Positions 36,526 to 49,497 of a stretch of DNA of 64,000 nucleotides are shown piece after piece (positions within the stretch are counted from its first letter, which is position 1; the number at the start of each line of letters is the position of its first letter). Source of the stretch: Juglans regia (taxonomy: Eukaryota; Streptophyta; Magnoliopsida; Fagales; Juglandaceae); assembly GCF_001411555.2 (NCBI RefSeq), contig NC_049912.1, positions 29,985,514-30,049,513 of the forward strand, given 5' to 3'. Both the position numbers and the translations under genes were made by a program. The notes beneath the pieces were generated by a model. It was not told the origin of the DNA, did not search any database, and worked only from the letters and a program-made list of their open reading frames with translations.

Positions 36526-36706
36526 GCTGCGTTTGAATGTTAAACTGAGTTGAATTGAGATGATAAAATATTATTTTAATATTATTTTTTAATATTATTA
36601 TTATTTTGAGATTTGAAAAAATTAAATTATTTATTATATTTTATATTCAAATTAAAAAAAATTATAATAATAAATTGAGATGAATTTAAGAACCAAACCA
36701 AACTTA
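36526..36706. mobile_element. Family A MITE
   Basis: The left end is AGCTGCGTTTGAATGTTAAA, then CTGAGTTGAATTGAGATGAT. The right end is GAACCAAACCAAACTTAG, an imperfect inverse. The core TATTATTATTATTTTGAGAT is shared almost base for base with 56459-56644. Confidence 0.65.
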
Positions 36707-36983
36707 GAATACTCATGATATGTATGATCATCTCTTACTCGAAAATTCTGACAAAATAATAATTCACAAGATGATAAAATATATAGATTAATCAGGGTTC
36801 TAGAGTGTACGTACAAGTTAAATGAGAATGAGAATGATCAATAAATCATTTGATATAAAATGAAGGAATTATAAGAAAATTATTTATTTATGATTAGTTA
36901 TTTATAATAAAAAATAATTATTTTGATATATTTTAAATAATCGTTATAAATAATTCTTTATAAATATTTATTCTTTTAATGAG

Positions 36984-36986
<3 letters not shown>

Positions 36987-37018
<32 letters not shown>
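36987..37018. repeat. (TA)n microsatellite
   Basis: About 32 bp of uninterrupted AT/TA dinucleotides between GAGGGC and ATTGCC. Confidence 0.9.
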
Positions 37019-37020
<2 letters not shown>

Positions 37021-37583
37021 GCCGCGGATATATATAGTACACACCGACCTGCATGAAGTCGATCCATATATATATGTTCGCGCGGAGGGGCACGTACCCT
37101 GCAGCTAGCAGCTTTAATTAATTTCATCTTTCCGTACGTGTACGTAAGCTGTAGTATCGAATAATTTCTTCGCATATTAAAGTATACTTTTAATAAATAG
37201 TATTACGTAGAGTCGTAAAACGAATAAATATCATATAATTATTTAAAAATAAAATAAAATTTTTATTAAAAAATTAATTAATTTTTATATAAATTTTATA
37301 TTTATTCATTTTTTTAAAAATAATTATACTATATTTATATATTCACGACTATAAATTTTATTGAAAATACGTTCCACCTTAATTATTGTAATCTGCGGTA
37401 TACTTATACTCTGGGCGGCGAACTATTATTACAATTAATATGCTTTTAATTGCATGCTTTTAATTGCGTCACGTTTATTAATTTCTAATTTGTACGTACG
37501 TACGTAGTGAATATTGATCACTAGCTAGGGAGCTTATAAGAATATATATATTTTGCAATTCAGACTATAATTAGCTGCTAGAT

Positions 37584-37616
<33 letters not shown>

Positions 37617-37726
37617 ACATTTATCCAATATGATCAATTTCTCTTACTTTGGGTACATTTATCCAATATGCAGCATGCATTCATGCAGCTCTTAATAATT
37701 TGCAGATATTAATGGTATTATTAATG

Positions 37727-37758
<32 letters not shown>

Positions 37759-38369
37759 AAGATTAATTGTAACATTCTATTTTGTCGGCCTTGATGGTAA
37801 GTAGTCAAGATGATTTTAATAAAGATTGGTTATACATAATTAATCTTTAATATATTCCTCCGTATAATATTGTACGTACGTACGTAATTACGATGAAATT
37901 ATTAGTACGTACTTGTTAAAGCGAAATTAAACAAGCGAGCTAGCTTGTTTAGATCGATTATATTAATTTGCATGCAAAACCAATAAGATCGAATTCCACG
38001 GGAAGCAAGCAGCACGGTGAAACAAAGTTACATTAACTGACTGTGACACTTCCACTTAAGACCAATCAACCAACACTCACTCACACCTTCCACTTTATTA
38101 TTCATCACAAACTACTTTTCATTAGGGTTTCTCTCTCTACATGATGATGCATGCATGGCCAATATTAATCGATATTGGGCGCCACAGTTAACAAGCTAGC
38201 TAGCTTACATTTTAAGAAATTTAACTTGTTCTCTTCCTCTTCCAACCCTAAAAATTTTAATAAAACAAAAAGAGATCAGAGTGTGGATCATGAGATAGTG
38301 CGCAAAGAACAAAATAAATAAACACCCCGCCCAGCTCCTACCTAGCTTTATCTTTCCGTCTTCTTCTGA

Positions 38370-38375
<6 letters not shown>

Positions 38376-38400
<25 letters not shown>
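38376..38400 (+). repeat. (CT)n tract upstream of the Dof gene
   Basis: CT dinucleotides lie about 100 bp before the Dof ATG, probably in the 5' leader or core promoter. Confidence 0.85.
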
Positions 38401-38499
38401 TTCCCTGCAACTCCCTGGGTGATGTGATTCTCCACCAAAACCTCCAAAAGATCAACCCATCAACCTTTACAAAAGAGAAAGATCTAAGAGGTAACAGCC

Positions 38500-39667
38500 A
38501 TGGTTTTCTCATCCGTTCCGGTCTATCTGGATCCACCCAACTGGCAACAACAGGTAAGGGTTTTCTTCCAAATTTTCTTTACCTATAGCTTCAATAAAAA
38601 GGCTCAAAATAAAAGACTAATATTCCTATCCATTTTTTTTTTAATCTCTTCTTGAATATACCGGGTATTTGATCTTTTTCCCTTTCAATTTTCAGCACTC
38701 GAATTATCAGCAACCAGCTCATGAAGATGGAAGCGAGAATCCACAAGTACTCCACCCTCCACCGCGGCCTCCAATAGTTGGAGGCAGTGGCGGCGGTGGC
38801 CCGATTAGGCCGGGTTCCATGTCTGATCGGGCAAAGCTAGCCAAGATTCCGCAGCCTGAGGCTGCCCTCAAATGTCCTAGATGCGAATCCACAAATACAA
38901 AGTTTTGCTATTTCAACAACTATAGCCTCTCCCAACCTCGTCACTTCTGTAAGACCTGTCGGCGCTATTGGACAAGGGGAGGTGCACTAAGGAGCGTGCC
39001 TGTTGGGGGTGGTTGTAGAAGAAACAAAAGAAGTACTAGATCGAAATCTCCTGCCACAGCCGAGCGCCAAGCTACAGGGTCTAGTTCCACTAGTACTGTT
39101 TCTTCCAATTGCTGCGCTACTGATATGTTAAGCCATTTGCCCCCTCCACAAGCATCACAGTCGCCTTTTTTACCTCCTTTTCATCATCTTAGTGATTATG
39201 CTTCTGGGAACCATTGCTTAAATTTCGGGGGATTTCAGCCGCCTGTAGGAGTAGTAGGTGGTATTGGTGGTGACGTTGAATTTCAAATCGGTACTGGTTC
39301 CAGTGGGGGTGGGTCTGCTTTATCAACTGGCCTTGCTCATGAGCAGTGGAGGCTGCAGCAAGTGCAGCAGTTTCCTTTCTTCGCCAATTTGGGGACACCG
39401 AATGGGTTATTTCAATTTGAGGGTGAGAATGTTGATCGGCCAAGCTACGTCGGGGTAGCTGGGCAGCTTCGGTCTAAGCCATTGGAATCTGCAGTTACTT
39501 GTGTTAGTGATCAGCTTGCTACCGTGAAAATGGAAGACAACCAAAGGTTGAGTTTGTCAAGAAATCTTTCGGGTACTGCTGGAAATGATCATCATTACTG
39601 GGGAGGTGGAAGTGCATGGACTGATCTTTCTGGTTTCACCTCTTCTTCCACCAGCCATATGTTGTGA
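38500..39667 (+). CDS. Dof zinc-finger transcription factor (DOF5.1/DOF2.4-like)
   Basis: Two exons, 38500-38553 ([18 protein letters not shown]) and 38696-39667, joined in phase 0, give 341 aa. The Dof domain binds AAAG-core DNA: Cys78, Cys81, Cys103 and Cys106 form the C-x2-C-x21-C-x2-C zinc site in [20 protein letters not shown] and what follows, ending with the basic [10 protein letters not shown]. The N-terminal MVFSS-P-YLDPPNW block and short first exon are typical of the OBP3/DOF2.4/DOF5.1 subgroup; the C-terminal half is Ser/Gly-rich and ends [14 protein letters not shown]. Expected to act in the nucleus, often in vascular or leaf development in this subgroup (family knowledge). Exon 1 is too short to be found without the splice logic. 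The exact orthologue is uncertain. Confidence 0.93.
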
Positions 39668-42600
39668 TTTTGATCTCTAAACCCGACGCATGCAATCTCT
39701 GCCCTTGTTTTTCTCTTTCGGTTGAATTAATTACTACAGGTTCCCATTAAAGAGAAATGATCGTCTTAGCGTTTCATTCAACAACCCTAACTTGCAAGTT
39801 CCAACACAAAGAATCTAAGAAATTGAAATGTGAAGGCCGGAACAATTCCTTGGTAATCAGCTGATCAAACAACCTGGAAATGGTAGGCATCTCGTCTGAA
39901 ATTTTCTTTGCGGTTGTGTATTTTTCTTTTTTTCTTTTTTTGATCTTTTTTTGATTGTATTGATCTATGCGTAACCGAAGTAGGCCGAGCATGTGTTTGT
40001 TGAGTTTGGTATCGGATAGGAAGGCTAAAATGCCATAAATTGATCGATACTGTATATTAAGTAATTTCCCGGAAATGATATGTGATAATGTACTGTCTCT
40101 TCCTTTTTTTCCCTACACATGATCAGTACCACTTCTATCCAGATGAATGAGAACAATGGGCCTAAAAACCATTATACGGAACTTATCAGGGCTAATTGGA
40201 GCATTATGATATGCCCCCAAGAACTCAGCTTGTTCCCAATTCAGGTGTTGAAGAAAGGATCATTAGAACTAGAGAAATTAATGGTTCACATGGTTGAAGG
40301 ATCTTTGATCATGTACATCTTGAGCAGCTAGCGCATTTGTTTGATAAATAAATACCTGTCATTTCAGTCCCAACATGCATCATGTCTGCGATCTCCATGT
40401 TTTGGGTTTCATGAAATTATGTACGTAATTATCTCCCATCTCCCATAACCTGCAACTCCCCCCCCCCCCCGTCGGGCCCAAAAGTCCTCTCTTTCTCTTT
40501 GATCTCTTACAATATTGGAACTGGATGCTTCATGAATCATTATTCTATTTTTGGCAATAGAGGATGCAAATTTTCGTAGTGGTTCAATATATATTTGTTG
40601 CTTGCTCTTTCCTGCAGCTGGAAAGTGGCTATGTTCTTCATGTTGACGACCTACCTCAGTTTGGGATCCATGCTTTTGGACGAAGTGATCAGCTGAGTTT
40701 AAAATAATTTTGTAATTTTAACTGTGTGACGTACTCATTCCTTGTTTTGTGTGGAGACTCTGATGATTTTGCAATTATAAGAAGTTTGACCAAATAAGAT
40801 CGTACTAATCTGTTGTATGTAAACTGATGGTGGTTGAGAAGGAAAAGCTGTAGTTAGTGAAACGCCAAAATCCCACTCAAAACCATGCAAAGACGACTCA
40901 ACTTTCAAGTAGGACTCTAGCTCCATGGTATGTATATAAGGGGGAAAAACTCTTTCAAATTAAAAACATAAAAAAAAGGGGGAAAAACATGTCTCAAATT
41001 TCAAAAGCATAACACGATCGAAAAACAAACAAAGCTTGATTGATTTTGGTTCCCTACTTTTTTTTTTTATAAGAAAATGAACCTTGATTTATAAATAAGA
41101 TTACAGGTATTTGTCAAGTCAAAAGACTTAAAAAAGAAAGTCCGGAATACTATCCCACCATATATATATCAATCTTGTACCTACTTAACTTTGAAGCAAA
41201 AGAAACCAAAATTAAGTCCAATTAGTTTGACACATTTTTGTTATTATTCTTATATGATTATTTTGTCATCGTTGTAATTGATCTATTTATAATGGGTTTA
41301 TTATATTTTAGGAGTATGGCATCTAGACTTTTTTCTCGGCATGGAATGTGGACTTTTGATATGCTTTTGCTGTAACAAAGGGCAATTGTTTACTAAATAC
41401 TAACACGGAATAAAGCGAGCATAATATTGTCGAAAAAGCAAATCTCCTCTCTCTCTAGATCTCTTGTGGTTCTGCTGGTCGGTTGGTCGCAGATTTCTGA
41501 TTATAGGATAGGGATCCCGAAATTGACGATGGGAATGGAATAAAAACAAGAGAGGGAATAAAAAGAGAAATAGAAGGAGAAGAAGAAAGTAACATGCATG
41601 CAGCTATCTCGGAATTCCAAGTTGTTTATCATCATCGTGTACATGATCGTTGATGCCCCCACATGCATGTGTAGGCGTGAAGATGTTCTCTCTGTTTCCA
41701 TGGCAGCTTTCACTTTTGTGACGTCCTTGTTATAATCTCTCTTTCTGATCATCTTTGTGATTCCAATCTATATATGCGCTTCTTTCGTTCTCTGGCTGGC
41801 CTCACGTTCCTCCACAGGAGCTCAATATATATGCATATATATATATATATATGCGTCGTAGATTCTTCGTCATTTCTCGAATCTGATCAGAAAATATAAA
41901 TTGCATGCACAAAAAAGAAAAAAGAAAAAAAAGGAGGGCGCTATATATAGGATGCGTGCGCAATTTGATCCAAATTAAACTGTTCTTTTTTTTTTTTCTG
42001 CGTTTCTTTCATGTGATTGCTAAGATCCATCACTGATAAACGTAAGCTACAGGGAAAACAAAAACGAAAAAACGACAACTTAATTTGACTCATGGGAGAT
42101 CCATCAAATATTATGCTCGATGAATTAAATATAATTTCTAATGATCATCTCCTTCTTTAGATTGGGACTGGTTGCTTGACGATAATGATGATATTTATCA
42201 ATAACCCATGAGTTAATATTAATGTTATAGTGACATATTACTTCTATCGTGGGGTGATAGTAGGCGTACAAAAAATTGACCAAAAAGCACCAATAATGAT
42301 ATAATTAGTAAGTTTAGTAGGCATAATATAATGTCAAAAGCTGGTTGAAATTAGTGGTGATAGCATTATAGAGAGTTCGCTAGTGAGCCGCTCGATAGGT
42401 CGTTTGAACCGATACGACACAGAAAGTTCGCTTGTTATGTTACTCGCTTGACATGAGAGTTCAGATAGAGAGTTCGTTCATTAGCTGCTCAACATATGAT
42501 TCGAGCAAATGACTAGTAAAAAAGTTTACTCGACTCACGCTCGACACATCCCTGGAGTGAATAATGCAGATTTTGAGAGATTAGGGTTTTTCTGCCAGTA

Positions 42601-44130
42601 ACCCTATATATATGTATTTTTAATATTATGGTTGTACATTGAGCACATAAAATCGCCCCAAACATTGTACTTTGTGATTCCTTAAGTTAATAAAATTCTT
42701 TGCAGTTTCGTGGACGTAAGCAAGTTTTCGAACTACGTAAATTTTGTATCGTGTGATTGATTGATTGTTTTTCTCGTTTACTTCCATTATTGTCATTGTT
42801 TTTCACAACATATATGTGTGTGTGCTTGTTTGTGGAGATCGGTAGTCATAATATAACATATAGCTAGATAATATTTTTTTTAATAATTTTGTTGCACGAG
42901 ATTTCTGCTCTTGCATGACTTTGGGCATACTTTTGTATTGGGCGGTTAGTTTATTTAAAAAATAATTATTGATATTGGTTATGAATTTTCAAATTATACC
43001 AATTAATATATAGTATATATATTACATTATAGATAAATTTTAATCTCAACAATTAATTTATGAAGTGACTTAAAAAAATATTAAGGTAATTAAAAACACT
43101 AAAATTCAAAATTATTATTCTATTTAGGCACTTACCACTAATTTTCGTTCAAAAAAGGCAAAACCATATACTTTTTTTTTTCCTGCTTCGGATCACATCA
43201 TCTTCCATTATATAGCCACGTCCATCTCTTTGTACGCGGAGAGAGAGAGAGAGATTTGACCAATCTCGAGAATTAAGAAACATAAGCTTTATAAAAGTGA
43301 GAGAGGACCATTCCAATAACAAGGAAACTCAATGAAGCTTTTATAAAAGTGAGATCAGATCGATGATCGATATAGATACATTATTTTGCATTAACTTGAC
43401 TAATCCACGCGGTTGGGGAGACCAGCTTTAATATATGATCATCGATGAAGACATTACTCGTACGTACGATCGATTTCCATCAATGAAATCTCATTTTGAT
43501 CAAACTTTGACCTGGAAACTATTTCCCATGCATGCATCTACGTACGATAATTAATAATATTCCAGCTGACCACCATTTGTAAAATTAAAAGGAAAGAAAT
43601 TAAACACGCGTAAAACTGTTATTGGTTATTTTTATATGTACGTGTACAAAAAAAATGTTACCTTATTTCCTAATTAATTCTTTTGTCTTTGTCGAAACTT
43701 TTGAAATTAAAGTTCACTCCCCAAAAGTGGAATGCAAATTATATATGCGGACAATATATATGGTTCTTTTCATGTAAATTATAGGAGTTTAATTCGATTG
43801 ATTAAGGAACACACACACACACGCATTTATATAAAGGCTTGGTTTCTTTATTATAATTACATGCGATGGCATGCATGCATGCTTGCTTGCTTGCTTACAG
43901 AGTAGTGATTAATACTGATCAGATCATGACTATAATTCCCACTAATCTTACTTTTTATAAACATTTGGGTCCTACTTAATTATAATTTGCTTTTTTAATT
44001 GCGTCATGACGTCTCACTTTAATCTTGAAGTTGATTAGCATGCAATATGTGATTAATTTCTTGTTGTATTATCTTATAAACGCAAGCTGTAGCTAGTACT
44101 ACTACTACACCGCAAGATTTGAATAATTAA

Positions 44131-44186
44131 GCTAGCTAGCTAGCTAGCTATATAGCACTATTAATTAATTAATTAATTAATTAATT
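44131..44186. repeat. (GCTA)n followed by (TTAA)n microsatellite
   Basis: Two tetranucleotide runs, GCTAGCTA... then ATTAATTA..., are separated by about ten bases. Confidence 0.9.
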
Positions 44187-44814
44187 TGTGACCCATTTAG
44201 ACACAATATTAAATGGCCGTACCTCATACTTTATCTAGTGCAGCAATAATCGTGGCCAACTTTATAATGACATATTGGGTTTTTAAGAAAAACTTAATTT
44301 AAAAAAAATTAATAAATCAGGATTTGTTAATATTGAGCTCCAATTAAACACGTAGCTAGTTAGAGCGGCTGGCCTATACAGCTAGCTAGCTTTAGTTATA
44401 CATAAAAATATACACTAATTTCATATATAAATTCCAATTATATAAACATGAATTAATCCGAACGAGTACTACATGCATGAAAGTACTATAACAAACTAAT
44501 TATTTGTACACCAAAACCATGAAATCAGTCGACCCCTAAAACCATAGATCACTTGTGTATTGATCATCGGGTTTTCCGTTAAGTGGACCGACCACAGAAC
44601 AGAACCATCAATATTTGAGCCCCCACACTTCTTTTCTGGGGCTGGAATCGTTACCCCATTAATCTTTTTTTATTTGAAGTTTGAACTGACGAAGCCCAAT
44701 TATCAGTTAGAATGGGCTTCATCTTAAGTTCTACTAACCTCGACCCTGATCGGTTGGAATCGTCACTCCAAAGTTATGAATATCAGCCGTCTCATTTTAA
44801 TATTTTTACATGAG

Positions 44815-44965
44815 TAATGTTTTAATTACGAAATTTTTTATAAAAAAATAAATTTATAAATTAATGTAATTTGATATGATATTTAAAAAATTATTTTTAT
44901 TGTAAAATAAATTTAACCTACCACATCAAATTGTACTAATTTATAAATTTATTTTTATAGAATTG
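44815..44965. mobile_element. AT-rich palindromic MITE, family B copy 3
   Basis: AAATAAATTTATAAATTAAT on the left is inverted by ACTAATTTATAAATTTATTT on the right, with TTATTTTTATTGTAAAATAA in the core. It is nearly the same arrangement as 19435-19585. Confidence 0.6.
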
Positions 44966-45244
44966 AGTACAACACTAATCTTTTAAGTTGATTCTAACCT
45001 TTTATAGTCAAAGCCTAGCAAAAATCAAAGCCACGGTAAAAAAATACTTGTCCTGGTCAAATCTATGTTTCTCCAAAACCGGCCGTGGGTGGCGAAATGT
45101 GTAACCTTATATTCCGACAACGAACTATACATAAATATTGCTTGCTTGCATTGGAGTTCTTGTGCACCTAATGAGCAAAGACTAGGATAAGTTAACGAGG
45201 TATGTTCAATCTTGACAGGAATTGCCGATTGTTGTGCTGTCATT

Positions 45245-45600
45245 CTGCTATTGTTTGAAAAATTTTATGGGTCTAATTCATCATTCATCTCATAAAATCG
45301 GTTATTCAAGAGATGATTATTCATTCCTTATAAACATACCTAAGACCTTGTCTACAGATAATGTGAGATTATTATTCCACACCCTCCCTCACATGCAGCT
45401 AATATTTTTCCTAGTACTTGTCACAGAATAAGTAGTGTGGGCTCTTATTCATCCTGTCACAGGCTCTGATATTATGAAAAAATTTATAGATCTAACTCAT
45501 GATCTCATAAAACCGATTTTACAATAGAGAATTACTCATTCTTTATAAATATATCTAAAACCTTATCCACAAGTAATGTGAGATTATTTCTCAACAACGT
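45245..45600. repeat. Pair of direct repeats, about 130 bp each
   Basis: Units near 45245-45395 and 45475-45600 share ATGAAAAAATTTATAGATCT-like and CTCATAAAA(T/C)CG starts, TTATAAA(C/T)ATA, (A/T)AAACCTTATC-type words and TAATGTGAGATTATT ends. This composition resembles terminal regions of small plant retroelements as I know them, but no internal domain separates the copies. Confidence 0.55.
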
Positions 45601-45972
45601 CATTTATTCTAGCATTTAGCTAGTACTTCTAATTTATACGAGCTTCGATTTGAAAACCATTTAAATTTTAAACTGGCCTCATTTGCTTGTCTGTACCACA
45701 TGACCTCCTGCAATTGAAAACAGATGTAGAATAAATAATTAATAAATGCCCAAAGAAATCTGCTTCGCCTCGTTATTGTCGAAGTACGCGCTCCAGCTTT
45801 GCCTACCGGAAAATTGTCCGCTTCAAAGGTTTCATATTGTAGTGGCCTGCAGCTTGCTGAGTTTGCATGTCGTGGCTAATTAATTACATGGAATGGGGCG
45901 GAAGTATACGGACGGCACTACCTTATTTAGCTTGAAAAGAATTAGGGTTTGAACTCATTAACTCGGTTGAAG

Positions 45973-47834
45973 ATGGGATTACCCTCCTCTAAGGTTGCCA
46001 CTCTTTTATTGAGGGGACTTTCTTTAGCTTTTCTGGCACTATCACTCACACTTCTTTTTATCGATAAGAAGAAACTTAAAAGTGGGTATGTCTACAACTA
46101 TAAGGATGTTCATAGCTACAGGTATGCTCCCAGCAAATAACTAATTAATTTACAACATTATATATAGTTTCGATCAGGTCATCATTGTAGCCCAGGATAG
46201 TGGTTTTTTTTTTCTTATGCTCAAAATTTTATATTATGTTTTCCTTTGAATAATAAGCCTCTATCTTTTGTTTTTTTTTTTCCTATAAGTTTTGTATTAT
46301 ATTTTCACACGTCAATTATTGTAACCTGATTATGCTTATCAATTAACTGAGAAAATACTCAATTTTAGTTAATTATGCGAAGAAATATTTGCACGCATTG
46401 ACAATTATTCTAATTTCATCCTCCGGGTCGTACGTTCGATCCTCCACGTTCTCTCTTTCACAAAGATACTCACACCCTCTCTCATAGCCATTTGCCACCC
46501 ATTGCCACCATCCACCACCAATATTAATCACCCGATCGAGTCATGATCAAAGCAAAGGCACTAGTTATTCGATCCATAGTCGTCTCGGCCACTCCAAGAA
46601 TATCTCAAGGTGATTTTTTATTGAGTCATGCATTGCTTGCTTCCAGCTTGATTCCTTTCGGTTCTTGCCCAAAAAATATATTATATGGAGATGAAAAGAT
46701 CCAAACCAAGTGACGCTGTCACTCTTTTCTTTTTCTCATCTATGTGATCAATGACACCCAAATTAATTCTCCATCTGATCGATGATCATGACTCTCTGCA
46801 GATCCGTGAATATTTTTTTCTTAATCCAAATTCTTATATTTTTTCTTTACAAGTCTTCATATATATAAAAGCTTGCTCTTGTACGTATGAACTAAGCCAT
46901 GCATTAACTTTGATATTTTCGAGGCCCTAATTCTAAGCTGTAATATTCACATGATATAGTACTGTTTTTCGCCCGGCCTACTAATCGATCTTTTTGGTTT
47001 TATAATTACTTACTTCTCGTCAAATTACTTTAATATTTGAACTGCATGCAGTTACATGGTTGGAACAATCGGCATTGGAATTGCATATACCATAATGCAA
47101 ACAATAGCATTTGTGGTCTTACGGATCATAACTGACAAAGATACATGGGTTTTAGTTGACTTTTATGGTGACAAGGTACGTACATCTCATGCATTCAACT
47201 AATTATCTCCTATATCTATGGCGTACTCTTTGACATTTCGATCGTGGCTCATTTAATTTGTAGTTAATATATAGTACTATATATAGTTTTCCCCCCAAGC
47301 AAACACCTATTTTAATTAGTTCAGGGAAAATATAATATAAGGTTTCAATATATATATATATATATATTGAGATTGCTGGAATTTTCTTCAAACAGATTAA
47401 TTATTAATATTTTTGCCGTGATATGCATATAAGAAATCATGCTAGCTAAGCTTGCCGTAGTTTATTATAAGCTTTTATGCAGAATTTTAATGTAAACGCA
47501 ACACATTTTTATATTAGTATGCCCTAAATATAATACAACACCAATTAATTTGTAAGATATACGTCAATTTGAACATGCATGCATGCCTAGCTAGCTAGCT
47601 AGCAAGCTGCTAATCGCTTTAATTCGGCTGCAGGTTATATCATACTTATTAGCCACAGGGGCAGCTGCAGGACTTGGTGCTACCTCAGATTTGGATAATA
47701 TTGCGTCTCCAGATTCTGGCCTCGGAGGTTTTTTCGGTATGGGATATGCATCAGCTACCATCCTCTTCCTCGCATTCGTCTGCACTGGAATCTTGTCAAT
47801 TATGTCCTCCTTTGCACTTCCTAAGGCAGTTTAG
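45973..47834 (+). CDS. CASP-like membrane protein (CASPL4D type), upstream copy
   Basis: Three exons, 45973-46121, 47052-47175 and 47634-47834 (phases 2, 0), encode 157 aa. Four hydrophobic segments are visible: VATLLLRGLSLAFLALSLTL; IGIGIAYTIMQTIAFVVL; ISYLLATGAAAGLG; and ATILFLAFVCTGILSIMSS, the MARVEL-like fold of CASP/CASPL proteins. Typical family sites include the Arg in TM1 (LLLRGLSL) and Asp in the second loop (VDFYGDK). CASP proteins build the Casparian-strip membrane domain; CASPLs are broader, with roles mostly undefined. The ATG at 45973 is the first in frame and gives a short cytosolic N-terminus. The next gene is a same-orientation paralogue with identical intron positions. Confidence 0.9.
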
Positions 47835-48488
47835 TCCTTTAGGCTCTTCTGAATGAGTGCCCTTGTACACGATCGAGTTTAAACCCCATTGTTATTTTTT
47901 AACAATATTCACTTCATTAATTTGTTTTTGGATTCTATTTTTTTTTTATTGTCTAATTAAGTTGGGATAAACATTACGTGGACCATACAAGATTTAATAT
48001 TTTTTCAAATAACATGGACTTGCATTAGCATTAATGAATTATAATGTGTTTATATCTCTCCAATTGGATAACCCAATTCGTTTCTTTAAGTGATGAAAAA
48101 TTATTAGATATTCTTAAATTAGGATGACATCATGCATGTGATTATAATCTGATAACAAAAATAATTGTCTTAAAATTAGAAATATCAAAATTGTGGTCAT
48201 GTAACTCTCACAAAAGCGACTCATAATTATTAATGAAATGTAAATGAAAATGAGACAATTATAATATATATGAGACATTTTTTATACACACACAACATAT
48301 TATAAATCATTTTCCTTATAATATAATATAATCACGATCAGTTGTCAACCCGAATTTTGGACATTGGATGAATCGCTGATCTGACGGTATATTATATATA
48401 TATCGATCCAGCTATAAATTGATACAGTTTGGGAATATATAATTGAATGCATAGCACAATAAAATAATCTAAACTAGGAAAGGAGATC

Positions 48489-48510
48489 AGAGAGAGAGAG
48501 AGAGAGAGAG
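48489..48510. repeat. (GA)n microsatellite
   Basis: Uninterrupted AG dinucleotides between GATC and ACGC. Confidence 0.9.
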
Positions 48511-48584
48511 ACGCATGGTTGAAATAGCCAAAATACGGAAGGCCAAAATGCAACTAGCATATAATTTTTTTCTGGTAACGTTAT

Positions 48585-48722
48585 TTATCATCTATTTTTT
48601 TAATTATTTTTTTATCGTTTTATGATATGATATTAAATAATTAAAAATTATTTATTATATTTTATTTATAAATTTATTATTTAATAATACATCATAAAAT
48701 AATAAAAAGATGACATGAGTTT
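48585..48722. mobile_element. AT-rich hairpin MITE, family C
   Basis: The left arm TTATCATCTATTTTTTTAAT plus TTTTATGATATGATATTAAA is inverted by TTTAATAATACATCATAAAA plus TAATAAAAAGATGACATGA. The interior is pure AT. Confidence 0.5.
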
Positions 48723-48986
48723 TTCATTTATTTCTGATCAACTGGACGACGTGCAAAAAAAGAATTGAAAAGAAAAAAATTGCTTATTTAATAAATAGAA
48801 AATCAGAGATACAAGGCCTCCGTCATTACGCAACTTAAACATGGCGTCATCTAATATTAACCAATTCGGAGTCGAGACTTGCCATAGAAGGAAACACGAG
48901 AAACCTTAAGATCCCCTAAAATATAGCTTTCTTTTTAATCCGCTTAAGACCACATATTAAACGATGAATTTATCTCTCATGAACCT

Positions 48987-49012
48987 AGAGAGAGAGAGAG
49001 AGAGAGAGAGAG
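48987..49012. repeat. (GA)n microsatellite
   Basis: About 26 bp of AG repeats, followed by GTGAGAGAGAAGAGAGG. Confidence 0.9.
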
Positions 49013-49497
49013 TGAGAGAGAAGAGAGGAAATTGTTTCTGAATTCTTTTTTTCTCTGATCTTTCTTTTTCGGATACTGGGATTTTTGAGCTAGGCACTAG
49101 CTTTACCATAATCGATCGAGCAGGGCTTGGGTAAAAGAAATATTTAGCTTAATTATTACAAAATGTAAGTCAAAGAAAACGAGGATATCTCTTCGTAATT
49201 TGTTGGTCTACGATAACTGCAAGCTACGCCCACAATTTTGTTTGTGTCTTAGTTTTCTTGGTCAATGATCTCAGCACCGAAGCTGTGCTAGCTCATTGTC
49301 AAAGTAAACCCTCCATTTGGATGCAGTACTCAGGAGGCACGTTGACTTGGGGCAACTTGCTTGGCAATGAGGCCAGAGTCGATGGTGTCTAAGCCTCCGA
49401 CTAACTGGTTATAAATTCAGACCAATGGATTGGTGCCAATCCACAGCAGTGGTCGAGCAATATTAGTTTTGAGTTGGTTTTAATTGGTCGATCGAGG

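Larger units (their letters stand above)
27848..38499. other. 10.6 kb gene-poor, repeat-rich region upstream of the Dof gene
   Basis: No protein gene is supported between GGB and the Dof gene. It holds the GGB promoter side, several MITEs (28205, 28562, 29814, 36085 and 36526), a LINE insertion (34638-35633) and many TA and GA microsatellites. Short ACGTACGTACGT-type runs recur (31622, 37492 and 37874). Confidence 0.5.
39668..45972. other. 6.3 kb non-coding region between Dof and CASP-like genes
   Basis: No gene is supported. It has a poly-C run (40459-40471), (GCTA)n at 44131-44150, (TTAA)n at 44160-44186, a GAGTTCG-rich diverged repeat near 42370-42550, a family B MITE at 44815-44965 and a duplicated unit at 45245-45600. 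Open frames here are short and lack domains. Confidence 0.5.
47835..49497. other. Spacer between the tandem CASP-like genes
   Basis: Non-coding. It holds two GA microsatellites (48489-48510 and 48987-49012), a hairpin-type MITE (48585-48722) and probably the promoter of the downstream copy. Confidence 0.5.

Noticed and set aside
31620..37890. ACGTACGTACGT-type runs considered as regulatory clusters
   Set aside because: They are short simple repeats common in this AT-rich DNA and not near a gene start.
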